The position numbers and the translations under genes were made by a program. The notes beneath the pieces are model-generated. The model did no database searches and was not told where the DNA came from. It saw nothing but the letters and a program-made list of their open reading frames with translations. Shown here in pieces: positions 1 to 9,262 of a DNA stretch of 64,000 nucleotides (its first letter is position 1; the number at the start of each line of letters is the position of its first letter). The stretch is from Pyrrhoderma lamaoense (taxonomy: Eukaryota > Basidiomycota > Agaricomycetes > Hymenochaetales > Hymenochaetaceae): the NCBI GenBank assembly GCA_002794735.1, contig NBAZ01000004.1, forward strand, positions 186,001 through 250,000. The letters run 5' to 3'.

Positions 1-792
1 TCTGATGAAGCGGTTCCGATTGGGTTTCTTCTTGTGAGAGAAAAAAGAAAAGAAAAGTAAAAGCTGATATGATTCGCTTTGCCTTAAAAATTTGGTGAAA
101 AAGGTAATCATCTGATCAACATTTTTTTTACCTCCTACTGAGAACAGCGCCACTCCTTTTAAAGGTTTCTTAAAAGGTTAGCATTTTGTTAGGTTGATGG
201 TTGATAAAATTAACTCTTTGGCTATTTTGATTGCATCCACGTTTCTACGTACCTAAATGCAAATTGAGGTTAGTTTTATTGCCTCTGTATCCATATGTCG
301 ATTGGCTAGGTTTTGTCAGTGTTGCCTTTCCCCTTCCGTCGGATCAGGGACATGGTCCGATTGGAAACGCATCTAGATCAACGAAGTAGGTCTTAAGCTT
401 TGGATTTCAGTGTCAATGAACATACTCGGAGATAAGTATAGACCGCGACCTTTACACGCTCGGCGGTTTTCACGGCAACGGTGGTCATCAGTGAATTTCT
501 CTGATGTAGTTTGTTTGTAGTTTGGCAACAGAAACGTCCCACTTGATTAAATTCTATAAAGGTTCTTTACAAATCTATAGAGTTAAGGACCGACCCAATC
601 CTCTGGTTCAAGCGGCCTTCTAGATACGATATAAAATACCAAGATTGCTGCAGCTAGCAGTAGATCTCGTCTCGGACTTTCTCCCCATTTTTCCTGGCTT
701 GCCTTAAGCAACTAGTGTCTATGCCTTGCTTTCCTATATATATCTGAAAACAGCTCGTTACTAGTCATATTCTGCACGTCTATCATTTTTCA
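1..792. other. Upstream non-coding region
   Basis: No reading frame here looks like a conserved protein on either strand. The stretch is AT-rich and ends directly at the start of the Zn2Cys6 regulator gene, so it probably holds that gene's promoter and 5' leader; a TATA-like tract (tatatatat) lies at about 735-743. The 3' end of a gene outside the window could also lie here. Confidence 0.4.
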
Positions 793-2715
793 ATGTCCTT
801 GTTTTTATCTGGCATACCCCAGAAACCTGAAGCGTCAGGGCCTCGTCTAGTAGAGGATGACTACATGGTGGAAGGTAAACATACACCATTTTTTTCAGTA
901 TCTCAAATCGCTGATATCTGTTGTCAATATGAAGCCTATCCTAAAGTCTTTTCTCCACCTGAATTCCGCCCCATATTAGAAAGGATTGATACCGATGTCC
1001 CTTCCATTACATCAAGATTCGAACGGGGCTCTAAACTTATCTCCACTGAATCTACACTTCTAACCAGCTCCTTTACTAGTGGAAACACCATTTCCGACAA
1101 ACAAAGTTTCTCTTGGCCCACCACCAGTGAAACTGAATTGAATCTCAATAATTCATTCTCATCGTTACCTGGCTTGTACATATCTCATACGATGAGGAAT
1201 CTTCGAAGCAGGGTCAACTCTAGTGCAGATAACATGTCTCCAGTTACTCCTTCATCTGATCCCGTTTCACCTGTATGTGAGGCCTTGGAAGAAGCAGGGG
1301 AGTCTGACGACGATGCAGATTCGGAAGACGCGTGGAACCTCATACCTTATGATATCTCGTGGGGGTCTTCTTACTACGGATATAGAGAAGGAACACTCCC
1401 TGGTCCTGACGGAAAATGTATATTTTTACGATCTCCAACTCCGCTTCGATTTCAGCGAACTGGTCAAGCTTGTGAGAAATGCCGAGAACGTAAAGCAAAG
1501 GTAGTTTTGTACTTCTTTCCCCCCTCTTCCCCCCTTTTTTTCTCAGCATTAAAGATGTTGATTTTGAAATTTAGTGTAGTGGTACCCGTCCTTCATGTGC
1601 TCGTTGTATTTCTCGCGGACTTGCTTGCGAGTATGCACCAGAACCAAGGAGATCTAATCCAGAAGAACCTGAGAAGGAGCTGATCGCCTCTTCTCCATCC
1701 GGATGTTCTTCACCTCTGGGTCATCGAAGAGTACTATCAATAATAAACAAAGGACGGGTCAGAAGCAACACAGAGTACGTCACCAGAATTCACACAATAG
1801 TACATTATTTAGACTCCTAATGGAACGGATGTAATCCTTAGATGTGGTCCGCGGGAAGTCCGTGTTCGTCATACTAATAATAGCATATTAAGGCGGAGAC
1901 ACAGCGCCATAGATATGACCAGCTCCTCTATATCACTTCGTCGAATGCAACGCTTGGCACCAAGAGAAATCAAGTCATCAAAATTCCTAACTACTGATGT
2001 CGAGGCACCCATCGCTCGACATAACACTACACTATCAAATCACGTAGGGGACATACTGGCAGTTGATGATAACATTGGTGCTACACAGCCAGTTGAACAA
2101 CTAGACCAATATCAACTTCTCCCGTCGAAGGAAATCGGGTTATCTTGCTTTTCTATCAGACCGTCTATACAAATAACAGCCGATGGTAATACAGATATAC
2201 ACGGATTAGAGTCAAGCTGTAACTGGAATCCATGTCTTCCAGAGGACCCGGAAGTCGGAGGATCTGCTCCGAAAAACAAAGTAGTAGAGACGGTACTTCC
2301 CTTAGGATATGATCCTCAAGTAATTGAGCAACGGACAGAAAATGCAGACCATATTCCACCAATGACACTTCGTCCCTCCACTTCCATGCCAGATCTTGGC
2401 TACGCTCACCACCACATCCAAGCCACTGGGTCCGAGACTTTCTCAAGCATAGACTCTAGTCATAACCTCGGTGGAAGCACAGGAAGCACAGGTTTTTCCG
2501 GAAGCTCTAGTAATGATCTGAATTGCAACATGACTAACGTTCCTTGCGACGATTCATTCCATGGAATGGACGTCTGGCCCTACGAGTCAGCGGTGCAAGC
2601 AAACCTGAGTTTGAAGTCCGAGGTAACCGACTTTGAGTTCTGCTTTCCTTTCGACGTTGTTCCACCTCACATCGCCATATTGGATAATCCTTCGGATTAC
2701 TATCCGTTCAACTGA
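793..2715 (+). CDS. Zn(II)2Cys6 transcription factor with internal zinc cluster
   Basis: Three exons (793-1500, 1575-1774, 1842-2715) join in frame to 593 residues. The first intron splits the zinc cluster: CEKCRERKAK lies before it and CSGTRPSCARCISRGLAC after it. The six cysteines at about residues 227, 230, 237, 244, 247 and 254 give the fungal C-X2-C-X6-C-X6-C-X2-C-X6-C pattern, which binds two zinc ions and contacts DNA. The flanks are low-complexity and Ser/Thr-rich, as in activation regions; I see no fungal_trans middle homology domain. The cluster lies mid-protein rather than near the N-terminus, which is uncommon. Targets unknown. The start is the first ATG of the open frame; an earlier 5' exon cannot be excluded. 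Confidence 0.85.
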
Positions 2716-3421
2716 TACCTGAAGTATCAACTCTAACACGTAAGTAAAGAGAAAATGAAAAAAGTGATCGTCTTTCTCCCTCTTTTAAGCTCTTTCTTAA
2801 GCTTACTGATCCGTTGCTCAGAAACCACGCAAAAAATGAAAGAGAGTTGCACTTTTTTTTCTATTACGCCTTCTTTTCGAATTCGAAGAATCATCGGAAG
2901 CCATTCTTTCCCACTCACTAGCCTGAAAAAAAAGGAGCCGGGCAATTTTTCTTTTATTTGATGAATTTATAATTAATCTAAATGAATGTCTGATTATCTT
3001 TCACCTTCTTTCTGATCTGATTGACTTATTTTTTTCGTTCTTTCTTCGGACTTAGCTTTCTTTCCTTCTTGGTTGTTGATCTATAAATTTGCTTTGTCAT
3101 TGTTTTCACTAAACTGTAGCAAGTCGTTCGTCCATGGACTTTTGTTGTAAAGGTAGTTTTTACGGTTGCTTGAGCAACACCCAACCTTCGTTATTTCTTA
3201 ATAATCTGTTAACTTTGTATTTTTAATTGTCATAGCCAGAAGGTTGAAATGATAATATCAATATGCGATTACAATGTAAAATGAGCAAAAGTGTGAAGTT
3301 GAGCAGGACATACATGTGCTAAAAACAGGTGAGTTGTATGATATTATACAAATGCAAAGGTAAACAGTAATTTCTTCAGAGATAAGTAAAGATAGAAAGA
3401 AAAAAGAGAGAATCCTCTTTA
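2716..3421. other. Intergenic region, convergent 3' ends
   Basis: Pyrimidine- and A-rich sequence between the end of the regulator gene and the end of the ATG14-like gene on the other strand. It should hold both 3' UTRs. Two overlapping frames of about 70 codons at 2733-2961 are low-complexity (Lys/Phe/Ser) and I do not accept them. Confidence 0.5.
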
Positions 3422-5097
3422 TCAAGAAGGTTCATCAACAACCTCCCAACCGTCTTCTTCCTCTGCAATGTAGTCACGATTACGGCGGGCTATATCAGCT
3501 CTTCGTGGGCGAGCACGCGGGGGAGGACTAGTAGGGTCGGCTGCAATCGCTTGTAAAAGCTGCCTAAAATCTAGCGCGAAGGAACTTGGTGTGGGGGCTG
3601 GTAGTAAGGGATGTGTATCATGGCTTCGACTGGGAATTAAACAAAGAATATGAAAACTAATTAGTTACCGGTATATAGTTAACAAGAGATTTCCTTACTG
3701 TCCAAGTTCTGCGCTACAGCAAATACCCCATAAGGTACGTAGAAGCTCTCCGGCAGCAGCAACTGATAAAGGTACATCTGCCCCCTGTGTATGGGCAAGG
3801 TAAGCAACTGAATAAAGTAGCATGGCAAGGGCCGTGGAAAAGGATGCGTTGGAATTCGTTTGGCCCATTTGCAAAGAAGCAACAGAAGAAGACAAAGAAT
3901 CATTATGCGAGCTAGAAGAAAGAGGGGCTGAAGGCTGAGGAGGGTAATGCGGATCAGATATAGGGCGTGGAGATGCTGTGGGAGAAGACGAGGTGGATGC
4001 AGGAGGTGAACCTGATGTTTGAATACTTGAAGCTGAGAGAGGAAGGTGTAAAGGATTTCTAATAGTCCATCTGCACCGGCATTATGAGATAGCTGAGAAT
4101 AAACTGAGAAATTACAACATACCTCGCCCAACCTCCTGAATCTGCACCTTTGATAGCACATATTTCGGGGATACCAACTCCTAGCTTTCCTCCAGACCAG
4201 GTGATTTGAAATGGAAGACGCACCCCAAGATAGAAAGTTAGAAGACCCAGAAAATGAATAGTAAAGGTAAGGGCGGCGTTGATATGTACCGGAGGGTAGC
4301 CTAGGCAAAAAGAATTTGACTCAATGTTCAGTATAGTAACTGAACTTAACTTACGTCTCATGTCTCCTGGTACAGGAAGCACAAGGCCACCAATAGACCA
4401 TTCACCCCGAGTCGCGGCACGGACACCGGCAGCAGGCCTCCCACCCACCTCAACAACAGCAAAGACGTCTGCAAGCTCTTGTACAAGTCCTTGACGAGCG
4501 TGTACAAGCGCGTCCTGGATTGATGCATGTGCATCTAAGCACTCATCTATAAGCTCTTGGGTACGATCCCGACGTATATTTCGTTTTGGTGAAACCTTTC
4601 GACGAGGTGGGCCACCTGGTGGTGTTGGTGTCGGGGTGCGCGGAGGTGAGGGGGCATTAGAAGATAGACGATATGCATCACTGAGCGTCTGGCGTCTAGT
4701 GGCAATCGTTGTGCGTAAAGAAGCTATTCGTTCCCGAGCTTCGTTCATAGCTTGTTAGTCGGAGTACTCTATGAGCTAGAAGACTAGAAATAACGCACTG
4801 TTTTCGTTCTCTTGCCGTAGAAGTCTAGTGTTCGCATGAATGTCTTCAAGACGTGAACGAAGTTCTGAAACATCTGCTCGACGTGCACGGGCTTCCCGCA
4901 GTGGTTCAAGTGCAGCTGCAGCTTTGGCAACAAGAAGGTCGCGCTCGGATGTCAGATGTGCAAGCGCTGAACGGTGTTCACGAAGGCTATAAAGGGTCAG
5001 TACTCGGAGGGTATCAGTGGTAGGTGACTTACTCGTGACCCACACAGGAAGAACAAACAAAATCACGACGAAGTTGCTCACAGGCAGTACAATCCAT
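3422..5097 (-). CDS. ATG14/UVRAG-family subunit of the Vps34 PI3-kinase complex
   Basis: Six exons (5097-5033, 4986-4799, 4750-4355, 4300-4123, 4070-3699, 3629-3422) give 468 residues. The first exon encodes MDCTACEQL and FVCSSCVGH, a paired CxxC/CxxC zinc-binding motif (C3, C6, C15, C18) like the Atg14 N-terminus. A Leu/Arg/Glu-rich coiled coil follows to about residue 110. The core has the Atg14 hallmarks HFLGLLTFYLGVRLPFQITW and, later, LLYSVAYLAHTQG. Atg14 directs Vps34-Vps15-Vps30 to autophagosome formation sites; the paralogue Vps38/UVRAG is the alternative, but the cysteine pairs favour Atg14. The extreme C-terminus EEEDGWEVV fits an Atg8-interacting motif. It shares a 180-bp divergent promoter with NAA38. 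Confidence 0.85.
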
Positions 5098-5277
5098 TGG
5101 TCTACGCTATCCGTTGTGGTGGTTGTCTGCCATCAGTTAGTATGCAAGTTCACTTGTGGTAAAGGTCAAGTCGTGATTGTACATGTACAACAACAAGAAA
5201 TAGAGAGACCGCTTGTTTTGTCATGCGCGCCCTCAGCCCCCCATCCCCTCACTTATTCAATTCCCGTCAAGATCAAG
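5098..5277. promoter_or_regulatory. Divergent promoter, ATG14-like / NAA38
   Basis: Only 180 bp separate the two start codons, so both promoters and 5' leaders must overlap here. No single TATA box is clear. The boundary is inferred from the two start codons. Confidence 0.5.
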
Positions 5278-5619
5278 ATGTCCTCATCCTCAGAATTAAC
5301 GCCCACTCTTGTACCCTTGCCTCCTTCTCCGGTGCCTACACTATCGCCACATAATGTTAACCTAGAGCCATCTCGTCCACGCGTCGATGCCGTCAAAGCA
5401 TTATTAAATCAGGTTTTACGGATATCTACCACAGAGGGCCGAATTTTTATTGGTACATTCGTCTGTGTCGACAAGCAGAAAAATATCATACTCGCGAACA
5501 CGGATGAATATCGTGTTGGAGGTAGCCCTCAAGGTCGATATGTCACAATGGTCATGCTTCCTTGGAGACTTATAGAAAAGGTTGAGGCATCCGTCGAAGC
5601 CGAAGACAAGTTCACTTAA
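5278..5619 (+). CDS. NAA38: NatC auxiliary subunit NAA38 (LSM-domain protein)
   Basis: A single exon encodes 113 residues. After a Ser/Pro-rich leader of about 35 residues comes an Sm fold: VDAVKALLNQVLRI, then EGRIFIGTFVCVDKQKNIIL (Sm1-like) and GRYVTMVMLPWRLIEKVE (Sm2-like). This arrangement, with variant Sm2 residues, is that of Naa38/LSMD1, the small subunit of the NatC N-terminal acetyltransferase, which modifies nascent chains at the ribosome with Naa30 and Naa35. The frame extends upstream to 5017, but that ATG lies inside the first exon and intron of the opposite ATG14-like gene, so I use the ATG at 5278, just before the Sm homology. Confidence 0.82.
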   Translation: MSSSSELTPTLVPLPPSPVPTLSPHNVNLEPSRPRVDAVKALLNQVLRISTTEGRIFIGTFVCVDKQKNIILANTDEYRVGGSPQGRYVTMVMLPWRLIEKVEASVEAEDKFT

Positions 5620-5847
5620 CTCAAGGCGCGTCGTAAGGCCACATCGGGTCACCTCTAGTTCGTAAAGCTCTCTCGATACATGTAGCACACAACATAATGT
5701 ATATACCAAGTTCATACACTCCACGGTCCTGTAACTGAGGGGCCAAATCCGTCTAAAATCAGCTCGGTTCGATTCTCAACAAAACGATCGAAAGTGAAGC
5801 ATATTATAATTTCAATGGTCTATTAGAAATACTGAATACGGTGCAAC

Positions 5848-5856
5848 GGGGGGGGG
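5848..5856 (+). repeat. G9 homopolymer
   Basis: Nine consecutive G between the 3' ends of NAA38 and MRPL16. It has no coding role. A second run, ten G, lies at 27470-27479 just upstream of the PP2C start. Confidence 0.9.
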
Positions 5857-5910
5857 TGTAACAGAATGATGGAATTTGCGGAACACAGGTACTGTAGTTG
5901 GATGAAGTTA

Positions 5911-6744
5911 CTATGCTATATGTGGGGAAGGTAGATGTTCTAGTGAAGAATTGGCAACGTCTAGACTGCTTTCTTCTACCTCATTTGTTGTTTCTTCGGG
6001 AGTAATAATTAAATTTCCTAGCCTCGGAGGTGTGCTACGACTAATAAATTCCGTTAAGACGGGTAACTTATTACTAGCTTGTCGTAAGGCTTCAGACGGA
6101 GTAATAATGGCAATGATGAGTATATTTAGTATGGATGGACAAGGAGATAGGATTTCAGTACGCACTATCGCGAGCCAGTTCCTCTCTTATGGGTACCCCG
6201 CCAATCTCGAAAAGCACACGACCCGTAGGGACACTGAAAGAAGTGAGTAAACTAGAGGAAGTAAATATGCCAATTCTACCAACCGGGTTGCCCAGAACTC
6301 GAATGTCCCTTTTCCTTTGCCCATACGAGTTTCATTTCCCTTATTATTATTATAATTTGTTATACACATAAGGAAACATATACAACAGATACATACCTTG
6401 ATACAAACAGGAACATCAGGGAATACACGCAGATAAACCTTTGCACCTTTTATGACTTTGAGCTTTCGTTTTATTAATTCGCGAACTGTTTCTAGTTGTT
6501 TCCCCGTGAACCTAGCTCCGTTACCCTTTATTCTAATCCCCCATTCTCCGAATGCAAGTGTAGTTCCCCTTGTCGAGCCGCCAGTAGGAATTGGGATAAT
6601 TCCTTTCTGGCGCTTGGTCCATTTTACCTTCCGCGGAGACAGCTGTGTACGATGACGAACTAAGTTAAGAGGAGCTCCTGAAGGTGTTCGTGAAGGAGCT
6701 GTGTGCAAACGAAGTTGCGAGAAAGCAGAGGTAAGTGAGAACAT
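5911..6744 (-). CDS. MRPL16: Mitochondrial ribosomal protein bL16m
   Basis: Four exons (6744-6397, 6339-6284, 6233-6166, 6089-5911) give 216 residues. After a presequence of about 30 residues rich in Ser/Arg/Leu comes classic bL16 sequence: KVKWTKRQKG, LAFGEWGIRIKGNGARFTGK, RMGKGKGTFEFWATRV, PTGRVLFEIGG, REELARDTLRQASNKLPV. Bacterial L16 sits near the peptidyl-transferase and A-site tRNA region; the mitochondrial form does the same in the mitoribosome. The last exon adds a tail of about 40 residues beyond the bacterial end. Introns 2 and 3 are short with weak donors (GTTGGT, GTGCGT). It is head-to-head with PRP3, with 139 bp between starts. Confidence 0.9.
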
Positions 6745-6883
6745 CGTACAGAGGCAACTAGATGTATTTTTACAAGGTACAAGGTAGAATTACAGGAAGA
6801 CGATGCCGTGAGAAACTGCTTCTCTTGTAAGCCACACGCGTCCTGAACACTTGATGTAGCCTCACTCTTTGAAGGACGCGACG
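6745..6883. promoter_or_regulatory. Divergent promoter, MRPL16 / PRP3
   Basis: 139 bp between two start codons on opposite strands. It must carry both 5' leaders and core promoters. No TATA box is evident, as expected for housekeeping genes. Confidence 0.5.
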
Positions 6884-9051
6884 ATGAACAAACGTCCTCT
6901 AGACAGTAATGGCGACGGCTCAGCAAACAAGAAGCTTAAAAGGTCTGTCTTTAATTATACTACAGCACGCTCATCTCCTGACTCGTAACTTTTCTATTTA
7001 GTGCTGCAGTAAGTCATCATACTTTCCAAGGTGAATATTCTCCGTGCTAAATCCTAACATCATTTCTATAACCTTTTTATTCGTACAGAACGCATCATCC
7101 AGCTCAGGCAAAGCATCAGGGGTATGTGATTACTGAGAACTGATAGAGGACTGATTGCTGAAGCCCTTTGCAGCTGTCTCCAGATGAACTCATCAAACAA
7201 AAACGAGCTGAAATCGCAGCGAAAATGGCTGCGATGACTGGCAAGAAACCTGTCTTCCCTTCTAGTACACCGAAACCACCGCCTCCTCCCGCTCCTATAC
7301 AACAACCAAAGCCTATTTCAAGTCCTCTTGCTACTGATGATATAGCCAGACGTGTCGCGGAGGCAAAGAAGAGAGTGGCGGAAGCACAGAGTAGAATGTC
7401 ACTCAAGGACAACCCATACTTGGTGCGCACAGTTTTCATTCAATATAAACAACTATTTTCTCATGATGCTTCTATACAGTCAATGCCGCAGGTGGAAAGA
7501 AGAAAGCAGCCCCTGTTGAAGCTGTACCTCAAGGTGCTGGTCTGAAAATGGCTGCTCATCCCTTATTGCTAGACACTAGCATCCCTGCTCCACAGTCTAA
7601 GAAAGATAAATATAAACCCATGCAACCGAAATTTGCCTCTATAAAAGCCAATATTAGGAACACTCCCGCACCAACTCCTCCTCCTGTCATACCCTCGCCT
7701 AATCCAGAGGTAAAGTCAAATCCATACTCAGTAAAAGATGCTGCATCTGGTTCTTTTGAGGGTGCAGCTCCAAAGGAGAGAACCTCGAGGTCTTTCAGAT
7801 TCAACCAAAAAGGGAAGTATGTTCAGATAGCAAGCCAAATTCGGCAGGAAGCACAGCTTGAAGCTCTGAAGCAACGTATAGCTGAGAGTGCAAGGAAAGC
7901 TGGTTTAGATAGTGAGTTCGAGACTGTAGAAAAGAGCATCCGGGTATATATTCTTTATGTCCTTTCTGTTGTATTATATACTAATGGGGCATATCTTAGA
8001 GAGAAGCACCACCTGAGGCGGAATGGTGGGATGTCGCACTACTACCTAACAAGACATACAATGACTTAGAGGAAGGCGTCTCCCATCTAAACATACGAAA
8101 TGCTGACTCACCGATCAATATCTACATCCAACATCCTATCAAAATACCAGCACCAGGGGAAAAGGACAAAGTGGAGCTGAAGCCATTAATGCTCACCAAG
8201 AAAGAGCAGAAAAAGATGCGCAAGCAGCGTCGGCAAGCGGAAATACAAGACAAGAGGGATCGTATCCGTATGGGTCTCATACCTCCTGATCCACCCAAAG
8301 TACGAATTGCGAACATGATGAAGGTATTCGCTAGTGATACTGTACAAGACCCAACCCGACTTGAAGCTCGTGTACGACGTGAAGTAGCTATACGCAAACA
8401 TAATCACGAGAAAATGAATGCAGAGCGGAAGCTCACAGACGATCAAAGGCGTGAGAAGGTGGAGAATAAGAAAATCGAAGAGGAGAGAAAGGGCCTTGTT
8501 GGCTGTGTTTTCAAGTGTGTATCGGTTATCTTTTGGTTTCTAATCGCACGAACACTGATACGACATTTCTTAGGGTTAAGACGTTGTCAGATCCCTCTCA
8601 TCGTTTCAAGGTACGAAGGAACGCTGAACAACTTAACTTGACGGGATTGGTTATATTCCACCCTCAGTTTAGTATGATTTACGTGGAAGGCGCTGCAAAA
8701 CTTATGCGAAAGTATAAAGCTCTTATGCTCCGCCGTATAAATTGGACAGAGGCTGCTCAAGCACGTGGAGAGGAAGATGTAGAAATTGAAGAAGATGAAG
8801 AAGGGGGTACTATGAATGGAGTTATAAAACAAGCTGACAACGATAATGACAAGGAATTTGGCTCTTTATCACTAGAAGATAATCGTTGTGATCTTGTCTG
8901 GGAAGGTGAATTACGAGAACGTGTGTTCAAGTCATTCCGTCCTAAGAGTTGTCCTACCGACAGCTTAGCCAAAGAAGCGCTAGGTGTGAAGATGGCAGGT
9001 TTCTGGGACCAGACGAAGAACTGGAAGCCAGAGGAGCTTGAATATGTCTGA
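6884..9051 (+). CDS. PRP3: U4/U6 snRNP splicing factor PRP3
   Basis: Seven exons: 6884-6942, 7002-7008 (a 7-nt microexon), 7089-7121, 7174-7422, about 7480-7943, 8000-8514, 8574-9051; about 601 residues. Recognisable Prp3 segments are ELIKQKRAEIAAKM, KDNPYL, GAGLKMAAHPLLLDT and, in the PRP3 domain, PPEAEWWDVALLP, YIQHPIKIPAP, LTKKEQKKMRKQRR, RIRMGLIPPDPPKV and VFKVKTLSDPSHRFKV. A C-terminal DUF1115-like region contains LVIFHPQF and GFWDQTKNWKPEEL. Prp3 holds the U4/U6 duplex in the tri-snRNP. The junction at 7422/7480 is out of phase by one base with a normal GT-AG intron; one extra G before the donor repairs it. Confidence 0.93.
7002..7008 (+). other. PRP3: 7-nt microexon in PRP3
   Basis: The seven bases TGCTGCA lie between an acceptor ending TTTAG and a donor GTAAGT. 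Including them joins AG of exon 1 to the next exon in frame (Ser-Ala-Ala-Asn). Skipping them gives a stop soon after. Inferred from reading frame only. Confidence 0.65.
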
Positions 9052-9262
9052 AAGTAGTGTAACCTTGTTGTATATTGATAGGTGTTTCGTTCTCAACTCG
9101 TACTCCGTTTATATCCTGAGAAGCATGAAGCGTGACACGTTAATTACGTATAGCGTCACTGAGCGTGTCAAAGCGCGTTTCAATTGAATTGATACCGTGT
9201 CCAAAGGCGCGTTTACGCCTAAAATCTTGTACTCGCTTCTGCATCTTTACTGAAGAGCCAAT

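Noticed and set aside
2733..2961. Two overlapping frames of about 70 codons after the first regulator
   Set aside because: Both are low-complexity translations of a polypyrimidine/A-rich 3' region.
5764..5775. GGTTCGATTCTC resembling a tRNA B box
   Set aside because: No matching A box, acceptor stem or anticodon arm at tRNA spacing.
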